This document shows positions 17,521 to 28,214 of a stretch of 64,000 bases of DNA, piece by piece. Source of the DNA: Nitrosarchaeum koreense MY1 (GTDB lineage Archaea > Thermoproteota > Nitrososphaeria > Nitrososphaerales > Nitrosopumilaceae); the NCBI RefSeq assembly GCF_000220175.1, contig NZ_AFPU01000001.1:1151512-1215511 (forward strand), read 5' to 3'. The notes beneath the pieces were generated by a model, which saw only the letters and a program-made list of their open reading frames with translations, was not told the DNA's origin and made no database searches. Numbering within the stretch: the stretch's first letter is position 1; each line of letters begins with the position of its first letter. The translations under genes and the position numbers were made by a program.

Positions 17521-17871
17521 TTATTCAGTGCTAAAGGAATGACCACATGAACAGGATTTTGTAACATTTGGATTATTGATTTTAAATCCAGATCCCATTA
17601 GGCTTTCAATATAGTCTACATTTGCACCTTTTAGATGATCAACACTGTAACTATCTACAAGTAGCTTGATACCAGTTTCTTCCATGACTAGGTCATCTTC
17701 TTCTGGTGCTTTTTCAAAGCCCATGCCATAAGATAGACCAGAGCAGCCACCACCTTGAACATAGACTCTAAGGTATTGTGGGTTATCGGCTTCTTCTTTC
17801 ATGAATTCTTTGATCTTTTCAGCTGCTTTAGGTGAAACAGTGATCATTTTCTGTGTTTGTTCAGATGCCAT
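17521..17871 (-). CDS. Iron-sulfur cluster assembly/carrier protein, IscA/ErpA (HesB) family
   Basis: A 116-residue A-type carrier that passes Fe-S clusters to apoproteins. It has the three family cysteines: one in QGGGCSGLSYG (about residue 43) and two in the C-terminal KSCSCGHSF. Residues 8-20 (ITVSPKAAEKIKE) are the typical first helix. Monocistronic; 153 nt separate it from dnaG and 91 nt from the hydratase gene. Its location beside carbon-fixation genes may be chance. Confidence 0.92.
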   Translation of the reverse strand: MASEQTQKMITVSPKAAEKIKEFMKEEADNPQYLRVYVQGGGCSGLSYGMGFEKAPEEDDLVMEETGIKLLVDSYSVDHLKGANVDYIESLMGSGFKINNPNVTKSCSCGHSFSTE

Positions 17872-17962
17872 AATGATACAATTGATGATTCAAATTATAA
17901 TAAGCTTTTCACCCTGAGCCTACTAGTAATTCAATAAAATAAGAAAAGAAGTTAGGTATAGC

Positions 17963-18760
<798 letters not shown>

Positions 18761-20878
18761 CTATTTTCCGAGTACTTTGCCCCATTGAGCTAATGCAGAT
18801 GCAGCTGCAACCCAAGTGCGAAGATCACTATAAACAGGAACCTTATTTGCTTCAATTAGTTTTCTCATTTTCTCGGTATATGGACCCCCATTACCTCCAG
18901 CCAAAATTGGTTTTATTTTTTTATTTGATAATTCAGCTAGATGTTCAACTATTGTTTCTTCTAGTGGATCATCTTGGAAAACAAACCAAGGCATAGCAAT
19001 ATCGATATTCTTTTCGTCAAGAAATTGTTGAATGACAAACTTGTAATCATCTGCGTTTGCACCGCCACCAACATCGGCGGGATTACCATTATGAATTGGC
19101 ACTGTAGGTGGGAAGCGTTCTTTCATCTTTTTCAGTAGTGGTGGAGATAACTTTCCAATAGTAAGACCTAGTCTTTCTAATTGATCAATTCCACCAATCA
19201 TTGGACCTGCACCATTACTTGTCATGGCAACACGATTTCCTTTTGCAGGAGGTTGCCATGCTAGTGCCTTTAAGACTCCAACAAGTTCTTGATAGCTATC
19301 AACTGAAATTATTCCTGCTTGCTTGAATGAACCCATGATGATTGCATTGGAACCACCAAGAGAACCAGTATGAGATGCAGCTTGTTTTGCGCCTGCTGCA
19401 GTTCTTCCACTCTTCCAAATTACGATAGGTTTCTTTGTCTCTTTCATCACACGTTTAGCAGTATTGATGAATTTTCTACCATCACCAAATCCTTCAACAT
19501 ATAAGCCAATTACTTTGGTTTGAGGATCATTTGCAGCATACCAAATCATATCTGCTTCATCAACATCAGAACGATTACCAAAACTAATCATTTTAGATAA
19601 TCCAAATACATCAGCACTTTCCAGCATACTAATTCCCATAGTTCCACTTTGTGAGAAAAATGCAACATTCCCTAATTTTGAACGGACCATTCTCTCTTGT
19701 CCTTGGAATGCACAATCAAGACGATTTGCAGCATTGAACATTCCAATACAGTTTGGACCAATTACACGAATTTTGTGTTCTAGTGATAATTCTTTAACTC
19801 GAGCTTCCATTGCGGCTCTGTCACCACCAAGCTCTTTTCCTCCACCTGAAACAATTACAACATTATGAATTCCTTTCTTTGCACATGTCTCCATAATAGG
19901 CCCACACTCTGCAAGATCAATGCAAACAACAACCAAGTCAACCTTTTCAGTAATTGCATCTAGTGTTGGATAGCATTTGATTCCAAGAATTGATTCTTGT
20001 TTAGGATTAATTGGAAATACTTTACCTTTGTAATCTTGTTTACCAAGTGCAATCAATACCGAATTACCAATCTTTCCAGGTGTGGATGATGCACCTACTA
20101 GTGCAACAGACTCTGGAGTAAAAAATGACTCCATTGATTCAATGTTTGGTTTAGCTTTTGAGATTGAATTCTTTCTAATTTCTTTATTTAAAATAATTTT
20201 TGCGTCAACTACAAAATGAGATTTTGGATAAACAATTACAGGGTTGAAATCAATACTGTTGATGTAATCAGCATTATCTACTCCTAGTTTTCCGATTTGT
20301 ACAAGCATATTTGCAACCATGTTTGTATCAATTGGTTCACTTCCTCTGAATCCTTTGAGCAGTGCTGAACCTTTGAGTTCATTAATCATAGATTTTGCAT
20401 CTGAAGTTGTAATAGGTAACATGCGGAATGCAACGTCCTTCATGACTTCAGTCATAATGCCACCAAGTCCAACCATAATTACAGGACCAAATTGAGGATC
20501 ATTTTGAATACCAACGATTAGTTCAACACCTTTTGGAACCATCTTTTCAAGAAGAATTCCTTTAACTTCAACTCCTTTCTTTTTAGATAGTCTACCATAC
20601 ATGTCCTTGAATGTCTTTTTGACATCATTGACATTATCTAGACCAACTTTGACACCACCAACATCAGTTTTATGCAAAATTTGTGGAGATACAACTTTCA
20701 TAACAAGAGGAAATCCAATCTTTTTTGCTTGTTTGGCTGCATCTTCAGCAGTGGTAACAAGTGCAAAAGGAGGAACTTTGACACCATATGTTTTGAGTAT
20801 AGATTTTGATGATTCTTCTGTGATAACTTTATGACTTGTTTGAATTACTTCCTCGAAAACTTTTGTCACAGAATTCAT
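18761..20878 (-). CDS. 3-hydroxypropionate-CoA ligase (ADP-forming)
   Basis: A 705-residue ADP-forming acyl-CoA synthetase. The ATP-grasp part comes first (residues about 10-230: [21 protein letters not shown] and [14 protein letters not shown]). Then come the CoA-binding domain (about 250-370: [18 protein letters not shown]) and the ligase domains (about 380-700) with [23 protein letters not shown] and [10 protein letters not shown]. Thaumarchaea use this type at two steps of carbon fixation, spending one high-energy bond fewer than AMP-forming enzymes. Linkage to the hydratase gene points to the 3-hydroxypropionate-specific enzyme; the 4-hydroxybutyrate paralogue is the main alternative. 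Confidence 0.85.
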   Translation of the reverse strand: MNSVTKVFEEVIQTSHKVITEESSKSILKTYGVKVPPFALVTTAEDAAKQAKKIGFPLVMKVVSPQILHKTDVGGVKVGLDNVNDVKKTFKDMYGRLSKKKGVEVKGILLEKMVPKGVELIVGIQNDPQFGPVIMVGLGGIMTEVMKDVAFRMLPITTSDAKSMINELKGSALLKGFRGSEPIDTNMVANMLVQIGKLGVDNADYINSIDFNPVIVYPKSHFVVDAKIILNKEIRKNSISKAKPNIESMESFFTPESVALVGASSTPGKIGNSVLIALGKQDYKGKVFPINPKQESILGIKCYPTLDAITEKVDLVVVCIDLAECGPIMETCAKKGIHNVVIVSGGGKELGGDRAAMEARVKELSLEHKIRVIGPNCIGMFNAANRLDCAFQGQERMVRSKLGNVAFFSQSGTMGISMLESADVFGLSKMISFGNRSDVDEADMIWYAANDPQTKVIGLYVEGFGDGRKFINTAKRVMKETKKPIVIWKSGRTAAGAKQAASHTGSLGGSNAIIMGSFKQAGIISVDSYQELVGVLKALAWQPPAKGNRVAMTSNGAGPMIGGIDQLERLGLTIGKLSPPLLKKMKERFPPTVPIHNGNPADVGGGANADDYKFVIQQFLDEKNIDIAMPWFVFQDDPLEETIVEHLAELSNKKIKPILAGGNGGPYTEKMRKLIEANKVPVYSDLRTWVAAASALAQWGKVLGK

Positions 20879-20920
20879 GGTTAGATCGATGAAACAAAAA
20901 CTCTGTATATTAAACTTTGG

Positions 20921-21604
20921 TCAAAGATGAAACATTGATTTGAAATTAGTGTAAAAATTATCCATATTATTTTTGACAATTGAAATATTTTCATCAATAT
21001 CAGAACGGATTTGCTTAGGATCGATGTATGGAATTAGTTCTAGTTTTTCCTGAGTCTTATCAAGCCAAAGATTAATCATTTCCTCATTAACTTCCATATG
21101 GAATTGCAATCCAACTGCACTGCCAATTTGAAAAGCTTGATTAGGATAATTTTTAGAATGAGCTAATCTAATTGCTTTTTCAGGTAAATCAAAAGTATCG
21201 CCATGCCAATGAAACACAGTAAATGGATTTGTAAATCCAGAAAATAATTTAGAATTATTATCAATTCTCAAATCATGGTAAAACCCAATTTCTTTTTGTG
21301 GTCCAGGATAGACTTTACCACCAAAAGTTTTTGCAATCAATTGAGAACCTAAACAAATTCCAAGTAATGGTGTGTTATTCTCTACAGTTTTTTTAATTAG
21401 TCGTTGTTCTGCTTTTAGATAATCAAAGTTATCGTTAGCACTTTCAGGAGCACCAAGTATCACTACAAGTGAATAATTTTTTTCTGGAAGTTTTTCATGT
21501 TTTGCATTTACAGAATCAATAAGAAACCCATCTTTTTGGAACAGTTCGCCCAAATACCCTGAACCTTCAATTCTGGTATTGTGAACAATCAAAACATCAG
21601 ACAT
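20921..21604 (-). CDS. Class I glutamine amidotransferase (GMP synthase-like)
   Basis: A 227-residue stand-alone glutaminase-fold protein. The nucleophile elbow is LLGICLGSQLIAKTFGG (Cys at about 84), and the catalytic His and Glu appear in GLQFHMEVNEE (about 172-182), so the triad is complete. FHWHGDTFDLP (about 139-149) is typical of the GMP-synthase-like subgroup that hydrolyses gamma-glutamyl compounds. The partner or substrate is unknown. It lies upstream of the ligase gene on the same strand with a 42-nt gap. Confidence 0.8.
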   Translation of the reverse strand: MSDVLIVHNTRIEGSGYLGELFQKDGFLIDSVNAKHEKLPEKNYSLVVILGAPESANDNFDYLKAEQRLIKKTVENNTPLLGICLGSQLIAKTFGGKVYPGPQKEIGFYHDLRIDNNSKLFSGFTNPFTVFHWHGDTFDLPEKAIRLAHSKNYPNQAFQIGSAVGLQFHMEVNEEMINLWLDKTQEKLELIPYIDPKQIRSDIDENISIVKNNMDNFYTNFKSMFHL

Positions 21605-21653
21605 AATTAATTTTTAGCAAAAGCGATTAATATGTTAAAGCAAGCATGATGCT

Positions 21654-22031
21654 GTGCTTGTTACAGAACAGGAAATTCAAGATCTTAAAAAATTTGTATT
21701 TCAACTAAATTTATTGAAAGATAGTGTTGTCGTAGTAGAAGGAAAAAATGACGCTACTGCGTTAAAAAATATAGGATTTTCTGGTAAAATAATCGAGTTT
21801 CATAAATTTGGAGGAGTTGTAAACTTTGCAGACTCTGTTGCCCATTATGAAAAATTAATAATTTTATTTGACAGAGATCGAAAAGGTAGACATCTTACAG
21901 GAAAAACAATTCAGCTTTTAGAACGTAGAATCAAAATCGATCTTTCTTTTAAAAGAAGGCTTACAACAATCACCAAGGGAAAAATAAGATTTGTTGAACA
22001 GCTAGTATGTTACGAATCGTATCTAGTCTAA
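21654..22031 (+). CDS. Small stand-alone Toprim-domain protein
   Basis: A 125-residue protein consisting of one Toprim fold: DSVVVVEGKNDATALKNIG (about 22-40) with the conserved Glu, and LIILFDRDRKGRHLTGKTI (about 68-86) with the D-x-D pair. Small archaeal Toprim proteins are related to RNase M5 and to primase cores; the exact role is not known. The start is a GTG at 21654. It is divergent from the amidotransferase gene and converges with the gdhA gene, stopping 2 nt before the latter's end. Confidence 0.75.
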   Translation: MLVTEQEIQDLKKFVFQLNLLKDSVVVVEGKNDATALKNIGFSGKIIEFHKFGGVVNFADSVAHYEKLIILFDRDRKGRHLTGKTIQLLERRIKIDLSFKRRLTTITKGKIRFVEQLVCYESYLV

Positions 22032-22033
22032 GA

Positions 22034-23308
22034 TTATGGCCAAATGCCTTTTTGATTAAAGGCTTCCACAACTCTACCTACTGCTAAAGCCATAGTAGCT
22101 CGTCTCATGTCAATTTTATGCTTTTTTGCTAATGCATATGCATCTTTGAAACCTTTTGTAATGTTACCTTCCATCTTGTTTGCAACTTCATCAAAAGACC
22201 AATAGTAACCCATGTTATTTTGAACCCATTCCAAGTATGAAATGCATACACCGCCAGAGTTTGCCAAAATATCTGGAATTACTAAAATATTCTTTTTGAA
22301 AATTATTGGATCTGCTTCAGGTAATGTTGGACCGTTTGCAGCTTCTGCAATAATTTTACATTTAAGATTATTTGCAATCTTTGCATTGATTTGATTCTCT
22401 AAGGCACCTGGAACTAGAACATCACATTTTGTTGTTAACAATTCCTCTGTTGAAATTTTCTTGCTACCAGGGAATCCAACTACAGTCTTATTCTTTTCTT
22501 TAAATTCAAGTAACTTGCTGACCTTTGCTCCATTTGGAATTGAGATTGAACCTTTAGAATCACTTGCACCAATTACTTTAGCACCCATCTTTTCTAAATA
22601 TTCTCCAGCAAATGTAGATGCATTTCCAAACCCTTGTAAAACAACTTTAGCGCCTTTCAAATTAAGCTTGATTGCTTTTGCTGCTTCTCTTACACAATAT
22701 GCAACACCTAAACCAGTTGCAACGTTTCTTGCAAGTGAACCTCCCATTGAAATTGGCTTTCCAGTAATTACACCAGGAGCATACACATTTCCATTTAATT
22801 TGCTAAATGTATCCATAATCTGAGTCATCTCCCTACCAGTTGTGTAAACATCTGGTGCAGGAATATCTTTACCTGGTCCAATTATTTCAAATATTTTATA
22901 TGCGAATCCTCTGGTGAGTCTTTCCATTTCACCATCACTTAGTTTTTCAGTTTTTGGATTAACATAGATTCCACCTTTACCTCCTCCCAATGGAATATCC
23001 ACAATTGCACATTTCCAAGTCATCCAAGAAGATAATGCCATGACTTCACGTTCCATATATTCAACTCCACCTTCAGGGTTAAAGTATCGAATTCCACCTT
23101 TGTATGGACCTCTATCATTATTATGCTGACTTCTAAAACCAATAAAATTTCTAATTTGTCCATTATCCATTCGGACTGGAATTTTTACTCTAAGAACTTT
23201 ATTTGGTGTTGCTAAATATTCTCGTAAACCTTTATCCTTAATTCCAAGAACATCGCATGCATCGTTTACTTGTTTTGTTGCATTTGCAAATGGATCTAGA
23301 CTTACCAA
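22034..23308 (-). CDS. gdhA: Glutamate dehydrogenase
   Basis: A 424-residue enzyme that interconverts 2-oxoglutarate plus ammonium with glutamate, a major ammonium-assimilation step in this kind of organism. It shows PYKGGIRYFNPEGGVEYMEREVMALSSWM with the substrate Lys (about 69-71), CAIVDIPLGGGKGGI (about 101-115) with the catalytic Lys, DVYTTGREM, and the nucleotide-binding VLQGFGNASTFAGEYL (about 224-239). The first codon is TTG at 23308 with a TATA-like block about 25-30 nt upstream, indicating a leaderless transcript. Confidence 0.95.
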   Translation of the reverse strand: MVSLDPFANATKQVNDACDVLGIKDKGLREYLATPNKVLRVKIPVRMDNGQIRNFIGFRSQHNNDRGPYKGGIRYFNPEGGVEYMEREVMALSSWMTWKCAIVDIPLGGGKGGIYVNPKTEKLSDGEMERLTRGFAYKIFEIIGPGKDIPAPDVYTTGREMTQIMDTFSKLNGNVYAPGVITGKPISMGGSLARNVATGLGVAYCVREAAKAIKLNLKGAKVVLQGFGNASTFAGEYLEKMGAKVIGASDSKGSISIPNGAKVSKLLEFKEKNKTVVGFPGSKKISTEELLTTKCDVLVPGALENQINAKIANNLKCKIIAEAANGPTLPEADPIIFKKNILVIPDILANSGGVCISYLEWVQNNMGYYWSFDEVANKMEGNITKGFKDAYALAKKHKIDMRRATMALAVGRVVEAFNQKGIWP

Positions 23309-23330
23309 GACGATCGATTTTGAAACAGCA

Positions 23331-23340
23331 TATTATATTA
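23331..23340 (-). promoter_or_regulatory. TATA-box-like element before gdhA
   Basis: Reads TAATATAATA on the minus strand, 23-32 nt upstream of the gdhA TTG start. Its composition and distance match an archaeal TATA box serving a leaderless transcript. Inferred from position only. Confidence 0.45.
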
Positions 23341-23387
23341 AGTTTAGTTCAAAGTATCAGATCGCATACCATACAGATAGGATTTGA

Positions 23388-23774
23388 TTAAAGGTAAACC
23401 TTTTTTTGATTTATTTTCCAATCTAGCTTATCTATTGCCATATCAAGAGCACTGATGTTAACTTCTAAAAATGTAGATAAGTGAAAAATTGCGCCATATT
23501 TATCACCAAGTTTTAAGATCATGTTATTTTTTTCAAGTACTTTCATGTGATGCTGAACAGCCTTGTAATCCAAATCAAGTTCCTGTGCTAATTGATGTGT
23601 GTTATATGATCTTTCAAGTAAGAGCATAATTATTCTCAATCGTGTAAATCCACCTCTGGTACTTGTGAATAAATAAAATAGCAGTTTACTTGTCTGTTTA
23701 TCGATTTTTCTTTGTTCAGTTTTGGTTTTAGATCTCAAAAGTTCTTTGAATTCTAATAATTGTGCACTTGACAT
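23388..23774 (-). CDS. Winged-helix transcriptional regulator (ArsR-like)
   Basis: A 128-residue protein with a helix-turn-helix at residues about 41-90: RGGFTRLRIIMLLLERSYNTHQLAQELDLDYKAVQHHMKVLEKNNMI, in the ArsR/HTH_20 pattern. The C-terminus (YGAIFHLSTFLEVNISALDMAI) may mediate dimerisation. No metal-binding cysteines are visible, so a metal sensor is unlikely. It sits between gdhA and the proteasome gene, transcribed towards gdhA with a 79-nt gap; its target is unknown. Confidence 0.82.
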   Translation of the reverse strand: MSSAQLLEFKELLRSKTKTEQRKIDKQTSKLLFYLFTSTRGGFTRLRIIMLLLERSYNTHQLAQELDLDYKAVQHHMKVLEKNNMILKLGDKYGAIFHLSTFLEVNISALDMAIDKLDWKINQKKVYL

Positions 23775-23895
23775 GTTCCTTGCGTATTATGTGAGAAATT
23801 TGCTTAAAACACTATTTCCAGATCCTATCCAAATCTATTACAAATTAACGAACGACAATTACCCTTAAATTGACTAAGAAGAGAATCGATACAAT

Positions 23896-24621
23896 ATGAT
23901 GGCATCACGTGGGTACGACATGACCCCTACAATGTATTCCCCTGATGGGCGAATTTATCAAGTCGAATATGCCATTGAGACAGTAAAAAGAGGCACACTG
24001 GCAATAGGCATTTGCAGTAAAGAAGGAGTAATCATGGCAGTTGAGGAGAAACCAAGAGCCTTACAAACATTAAACGTTACACAGAAAATTTTTCAAGTAG
24101 ATTATCATATAGGAGTAGCAGCTGCAGGATACATTCCAGATGCACGTGTTCAAGTTGACAATGCTAGATTTTTTTCACAAGGCAATAAAATGACTTATGA
24201 TGAATCGGTAGAGGTTGCAACTGTTGCCAAGCACTTAGCTGATCAGTCTCATCAATTTACACAGTATTCAGGAGTAAGACCTAACGGAGTTGCTCTGATA
24301 ATTGCCGGAGTTGATCAAAAAGGAGAGTCAATTTACGTAACTGATCCTAGTGGAACTTATGTTCAATATGCAGCAGTTGCAATAGGATCAGGTTCTGATG
24401 ATGTTAATGCATTTTTAGAAAAACATTACAATGAAAACATGTCCTTAAGTGATGCTGCATCACTTGCAATTGCGGCAATTAATCTAAAAGCCGAACAAAA
24501 AGAAAGTTTGAATCACATTAAAATGGCCAAAGTCACTACTGAGAAAAAAATATTTGAGAAAGTATCAGAATCAGATTTACTTAATTATTCTAAAAATGCA
24601 TCTAAATTTCCAACATCTTAA
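23896..24621 (+). CDS. psmA: Proteasome alpha subunit
   Basis: Structural outer-ring subunit of the 20S proteasome, 241 residues. The opening YDMTPTMYSPDGRIYQVEYAIETVKRG (about 6-32) is the alpha-subunit signature that forms the gated pore, followed by GTLAIGICSKEGVIMAVE and the YTQYSGVRPNGVALIIAG-type block. Two ATGs are adjacent (MM); the second could also be used. Monocistronic. No beta-subunit gene is in the window. Confidence 0.95.
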   Translation: MMASRGYDMTPTMYSPDGRIYQVEYAIETVKRGTLAIGICSKEGVIMAVEEKPRALQTLNVTQKIFQVDYHIGVAAAGYIPDARVQVDNARFFSQGNKMTYDESVEVATVAKHLADQSHQFTQYSGVRPNGVALIIAGVDQKGESIYVTDPSGTYVQYAAVAIGSGSDDVNAFLEKHYNENMSLSDAASLAIAAINLKAEQKESLNHIKMAKVTTEKKIFEKVSESDLLNYSKNASKFPTS

Positions 24622-24673
24622 GTTTGAATTTAGATTTGAAAACTATTCAAACTAGTCTGTAAGAAAGATAAAC

Positions 24674-25363
24674 ATGGGATTAGGAAGTTATTGGGGAGAA
24701 GTCATTGAAGTACTTCGTGAAATTATACCAATTTATGATAAAGTAAATTCATACATATCTCTTGGAAAAGATGTCGAACACAGGAACAGAGGAATTACAG
24801 GGAGAGTATTTCCAGGAAATAAAATTCTTGATGCAGGTTCAGGTTTTGGAAACATGTCCAAAACCGCCTTAAAGATATGTGATGGAAAAATTTCAATCAC
24901 ACTTTACGATCCTCTTGTACCAATGTTAAAAAATACTGGAACTCATTTTGAGAATGTGCCGGATTTGGTGAATGGTGTTTTTGAACACATTCCATTTAAA
25001 AATGAAGAATTTGATGCGGTTTTGTGCGGATATTCTCTAAGAGATGCCATTAATTTAAGAATTGCAATTTCAGAGATTCACCGAGTACTAAAAAATGAGG
25101 GTAGATTTGTAATTGTAGATTTAGGAAAACCAGATGAAGTAATAATTAGAGCTGGAGTTTCATTTTATCTTAAATTTATTCTTCCAGTACTAGCATTGAT
25201 TGCAGGAGGAAGATTAGGTTTGAAATTTGGTACTCTTTATGGAACATACAAAAGATGGCCACAAAACAAAAAGTTGGAAAAATTATTGCTTGAAAAATTT
25301 TCCAAAGTAGAATTTGAGAAAGATCTTATGGGCGGAGCAATAATGGTTGCCGCATACAAATGA
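24674..25363 (+). CDS. Class I SAM-dependent methyltransferase (UbiE/COQ5-like)
   Basis: A 229-residue methyltransferase. Motif I is KILDAGSGFGNMSKTAL (about 51-67), the acidic end of strand 2 is ITLYDPLVPML, the motif IV region is FDAVLCGYSLRDAINL (about 115-130), and RVLKNEGRFVIVDLGKPD follows. The order and the SLRD segment resemble menaquinone/ubiquinone methyltransferases (UbiE-like), so quinone synthesis is possible. The stop overlaps the ATG of the downstream MFS gene by 4 nt, so the two are cotranscribed. Confidence 0.8.
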   Translation: MGLGSYWGEVIEVLREIIPIYDKVNSYISLGKDVEHRNRGITGRVFPGNKILDAGSGFGNMSKTALKICDGKISITLYDPLVPMLKNTGTHFENVPDLVNGVFEHIPFKNEEFDAVLCGYSLRDAINLRIAISEIHRVLKNEGRFVIVDLGKPDEVIIRAGVSFYLKFILPVLALIAGGRLGLKFGTLYGTYKRWPQNKKLEKLLLEKFSKVEFEKDLMGGAIMVAAYK

Positions 25364-26517
25364 ACAAGACTCTAGTACTTGTAAATCTCACAGGTTTAAT
25401 CATAGGAATTTCATATGGATTACATGGTCCAATATTACCAGTATTTGCAAAAAATATAATCGGAGCATCATACTCTGAACTTGGTTTTATTGGATTAGCA
25501 AATTTCATTCCATACATGTTCATTCCAATATTTGTAGGGATTCTTCTTGACAAATTCAATAATGGTTACATTTTAGCAATAGGTGCATCAATCAATTCAG
25601 TATCAGTCTATCTTCTATCAATAGCACAAACAGTTCCAGAGATAATGGGATTTAGAGTAATGACAGGAATAGCTCATGCATTTTTTTGGCCTCCATGTCA
25701 ATCCATTATTGCTAATGAAAGCAACGAAAAAACTAGAGTTAGAAACATCTCATGGTTTACAATGTTTTTTGTGATGGGATTTATGATAGGCCCATTATTA
25801 GGTACGGTATTTCTTGAAGGACTAGACATCACATATAGAATTCTATTTCAAATAACGGCATTTATTTTGGCTAGCGCCATAATTGTTTCTCTTTTGATTT
25901 CAAGAAAGAGTGTAACAAAGTATCATGAGAAATTCTCATTTTTATCAATCAAAGAGATGAAAAGATTTCCAGAAGTTATAATATTATTAATTTTTTGTAC
26001 GTCTTCTTTTGGAATAATTCTATCAATTTATCCAGCATTCTTAAATGACAGCGGAATGTCAGATACAGATATTTTGCTATTGTACTTTGCATTTGGAATT
26101 TCAAGAGTAATCTCACTTGCATTAGTAGGCAAGTTCTCAAAAAGAACTAGTCAGACATTGATCGCAGCTACAATTGCAGTTTCTATTGGATTGTTAATTT
26201 CTGCAGTTTCAGATTCAATCATCATGTTTGCAGTGGCACTTGTATTGATGGGATTTGGGTTCAGCATATTTTTCCCATTGACTCTAGAAATAATTCTCAG
26301 TAAAACAAGCAAAACAATATCAGGAAAGATAATTGGAGCATATGAAACAGTTTTTGGAATAGGTTGGGTAATTGGACCTACATTAGGAGGACCTATAGCA
26401 CAATCATTTGGAAATCAATCACCATATATTGTATTTTTTATAATCGGAATCGCAATTACAATTTTAGCTATCATACATAGAAATAAACTGGAACCAAAAA
26501 AAATACAAAATATCTAA
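25360..26517 (+). CDS. Major facilitator superfamily permease
   Basis: A 385-residue protein with about 12 transmembrane helices. It opens with TLVLVNLTGLIIGISYGLHGPILPVFAKNIIGASYSELG, typical of drug-efflux-type MFS proteins, with FVGILLDKFNNG in loop 2-3 and a central basic loop (RKSVTKYHEK, about 184-193). It is translationally coupled to the methyltransferase gene. Substrate unknown. It converges with the PII gene. Confidence 0.8.
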   Translation: MNKTLVLVNLTGLIIGISYGLHGPILPVFAKNIIGASYSELGFIGLANFIPYMFIPIFVGILLDKFNNGYILAIGASINSVSVYLLSIAQTVPEIMGFRVMTGIAHAFFWPPCQSIIANESNEKTRVRNISWFTMFFVMGFMIGPLLGTVFLEGLDITYRILFQITAFILASAIIVSLLISRKSVTKYHEKFSFLSIKEMKRFPEVIILLIFCTSSFGIILSIYPAFLNDSGMSDTDILLLYFAFGISRVISLALVGKFSKRTSQTLIAATIAVSIGLLISAVSDSIIMFAVALVLMGFGFSIFFPLTLEIILSKTSKTISGKIIGAYETVFGIGWVIGPTLGGPIAQSFGNQSPYIVFFIIGIAITILAIIHRNKLEPKKIQNI

Positions 26518-26539
26518 TTAAATAATTGAAATTAAAAAA

Positions 26540-26854
26540 CTAAATTGAGGTAGTTCCTCGTTTTTGTGTACAGATATCAAGTGCGTCTTCTACTGCAGTG
26601 ACAAAGACTTTACCATCACCTTTTGTTTTTGTACATGCAGCTTTTGCAATTGCATTTAAGATGTCATTTAATTTCGGATCATCTACAACACAGATTATCA
26701 AATCTTTAGAGAAATATTGTCCAACTAATGGCGGATCATCTGAACCCTGACCTTGAACATGGCAGATAGTTATACCTCCAACACCAATTTTTTTAATTGC
26801 AGCTACAGTTTTGTCTTTAAGTTCAGGTCTAACAATTACTTCTATTTTTTTCAT
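26540..26854 (-). CDS. PII-family nitrogen regulatory protein, divergent T-loop
   Basis: A 104-residue trimeric signal protein of the GlnB/GlnK family. The first strand and helix (KKIEVIVRPELKDKTVAAIKKIGVGGITICHVQGQG) and the nucleotide-binding KTKGDGKVFV (about 76-85) are typical. The T-loop, residues about 37-52 (GSDDPPLVGQYF), is not the usual form with a modifiable Tyr, and the C-terminal end TQKRGTTSI departs from the RTGE pattern. It is not next to an ammonium transporter gene here. It probably senses ATP/ADP/2-oxoglutarate with a changed partner interface. Confidence 0.82.
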   Translation of the reverse strand: MKKIEVIVRPELKDKTVAAIKKIGVGGITICHVQGQGSDDPPLVGQYFSKDLIICVVDDPKLNDILNAIAKAACTKTKGDGKVFVTAVEDALDICTQKRGTTSI

Positions 26855-26992
26855 TAATTAATGTAAGAATAGTTGTTTTTTAAAACAATAGGGACATTCT
26901 CGAAGTTGATTTTCAGGGATGAATTTGTGAAGAATAAAGATTTGAAATTTCAAAAACATTACATTTAATTTCAAATAAGTCGATTTTATTTT

Positions 26993-27340
26993 ATGTTTGA
27001 TTATTCATTAAATATAATGGGTAGTGAATGGATAATCATAATTTTTGTTGCCCTAGTATTGATTTTAGGAACTAATCAACTTCCAAGTGCTGCAAGGAAA
27101 TTGGGAAAAGCTGTAAATGAATTTAACAGAGCAAAAAATGAGGTTCAAAGTCAGATGAAAAATGTTTCAGATTCAAATCTAGATACATCAGAACCAATGG
27201 AGACAGAGAGACAAAAGCTAGAGATGATTGCAAAATCACTTGGAATAAACTCTAAAGAAAAATCAGACGATGAACTTCGGAAAATAATTTCAGATAAAAT
27301 GGGACCAAAAAAAACAGATAGTTCAGAAAATAAAATATAG
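26993..27340 (+). CDS. tatA: Sec-independent translocase TatA/TatE-like protein
   Basis: A 115-residue protein: a transmembrane helix (about 11-27, SEWIIIIFVALVLILG), then the TatA hinge and amphipathic helix TNQLPSAARKLGKAVNEFNRA (about 28-48), then a charged, probably disordered tail. TatA oligomers form the export path for folded proteins such as Rieske and copper proteins. The first ATG gives 8 extra residues before the second Met at position 9; either could be used. No tatC is adjacent. Confidence 0.85.
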   Translation: MFDYSLNIMGSEWIIIIFVALVLILGTNQLPSAARKLGKAVNEFNRAKNEVQSQMKNVSDSNLDTSEPMETERQKLEMIAKSLGINSKEKSDDELRKIISDKMGPKKTDSSENKI

Positions 27341-28114
27341 TTATTCAGATTTAATTCGATAGAGATTTTTATCTAGTCTTTTTTTTGCAAATTTATAATA
27401 TTCGGGGACAATTTCAAATCCAAGATATTGTCTATTCAATGATTTGCTAACTACTGCAACTTGTCCTGACCCTAAAAATGGATCAAATACGATATCTTTT
27501 TTATCACTAGAATAATCCAATAGTTTTTCAATTAATTCAGCAGGTAATTTAGTGGGTGTTTTTTCATCACCTGTCCAATATTCACGTTTAATTTCCCATA
27601 CATCTTCTTTGTCCCTATAATGCAGACTTCGTCCTTCTTTGGTTTTAGAATCTTTTTTAAATCTAGAAAATGGATAAAATTTTCTCTGTTTATCATTTTT
27701 GCAAACGTAAATACAATGATAATGTGAAGTAACAAATTTTCTTTTGGTTACAACACCAAATTGATATTTCCAAATAATATGGTTAACGGTGATAAAACCT
27801 ACATCATCTAATGCCTTTAGAATATCTTTGAGATTATTCCATCCAGAAAAAACATACATGCTTCCTGTATCTTTAAGAATTCGAAATGCTTCTTTCATCC
27901 AATTATATGTAAAATCATAATAATCGACAGACTTTATTTCGTTATAACCTTGCATCACTCTAGAAGAAGTTCGATTATAATTTGCCTTGGTGGCCTTAAA
28001 ATTAATAGCAAATGGAGGATCAGTAATAATCAAATCAATTTTATTTTTAGGTATTAAGCCCATACCTTCAATACAATTCATATTGTAAATTTTGTTAATT
28101 TCGATTTCCTTCAT
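27341..28114 (-). CDS. DNA methyltransferase, beta-class N4-cytosine/N6-adenine type
   Basis: A 257-residue enzyme. The catalytic motif is DLIITDPPFAINF (DPPF, about 26-38) near the N-terminus and the SAM-binding FDPFLGSGQVAVV (about 217-229) near the C-terminus, an order typical of the beta class. The target-recognition region lies between and contains CKNDKQRKFYPFSRF. ATG 28114 is preferred; an in-frame TTG at 28126 would add four residues. No cognate restriction nuclease is visible, so it may be an orphan epigenetic methylase. It is divergent from the helicase gene at 28215. Confidence 0.87.
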   Translation of the reverse strand: MKEIEINKIYNMNCIEGMGLIPKNKIDLIITDPPFAINFKATKANYNRTSSRVMQGYNEIKSVDYYDFTYNWMKEAFRILKDTGSMYVFSGWNNLKDILKALDDVGFITVNHIIWKYQFGVVTKRKFVTSHYHCIYVCKNDKQRKFYPFSRFKKDSKTKEGRSLHYRDKEDVWEIKREYWTGDEKTPTKLPAELIEKLLDYSSDKKDIVFDPFLGSGQVAVVSKSLNRQYLGFEIVPEYYKFAKKRLDKNLYRIKSE

Positions 28115-28214
28115 TTTTAAAATCAAGGTGGTATCCTCGTTTAATAATGTCGTGAAATACTGTTTTTGCCAATATTAACAGTCAACCAATAAATCTTGAG
28201 TAAATTAAATCAAG

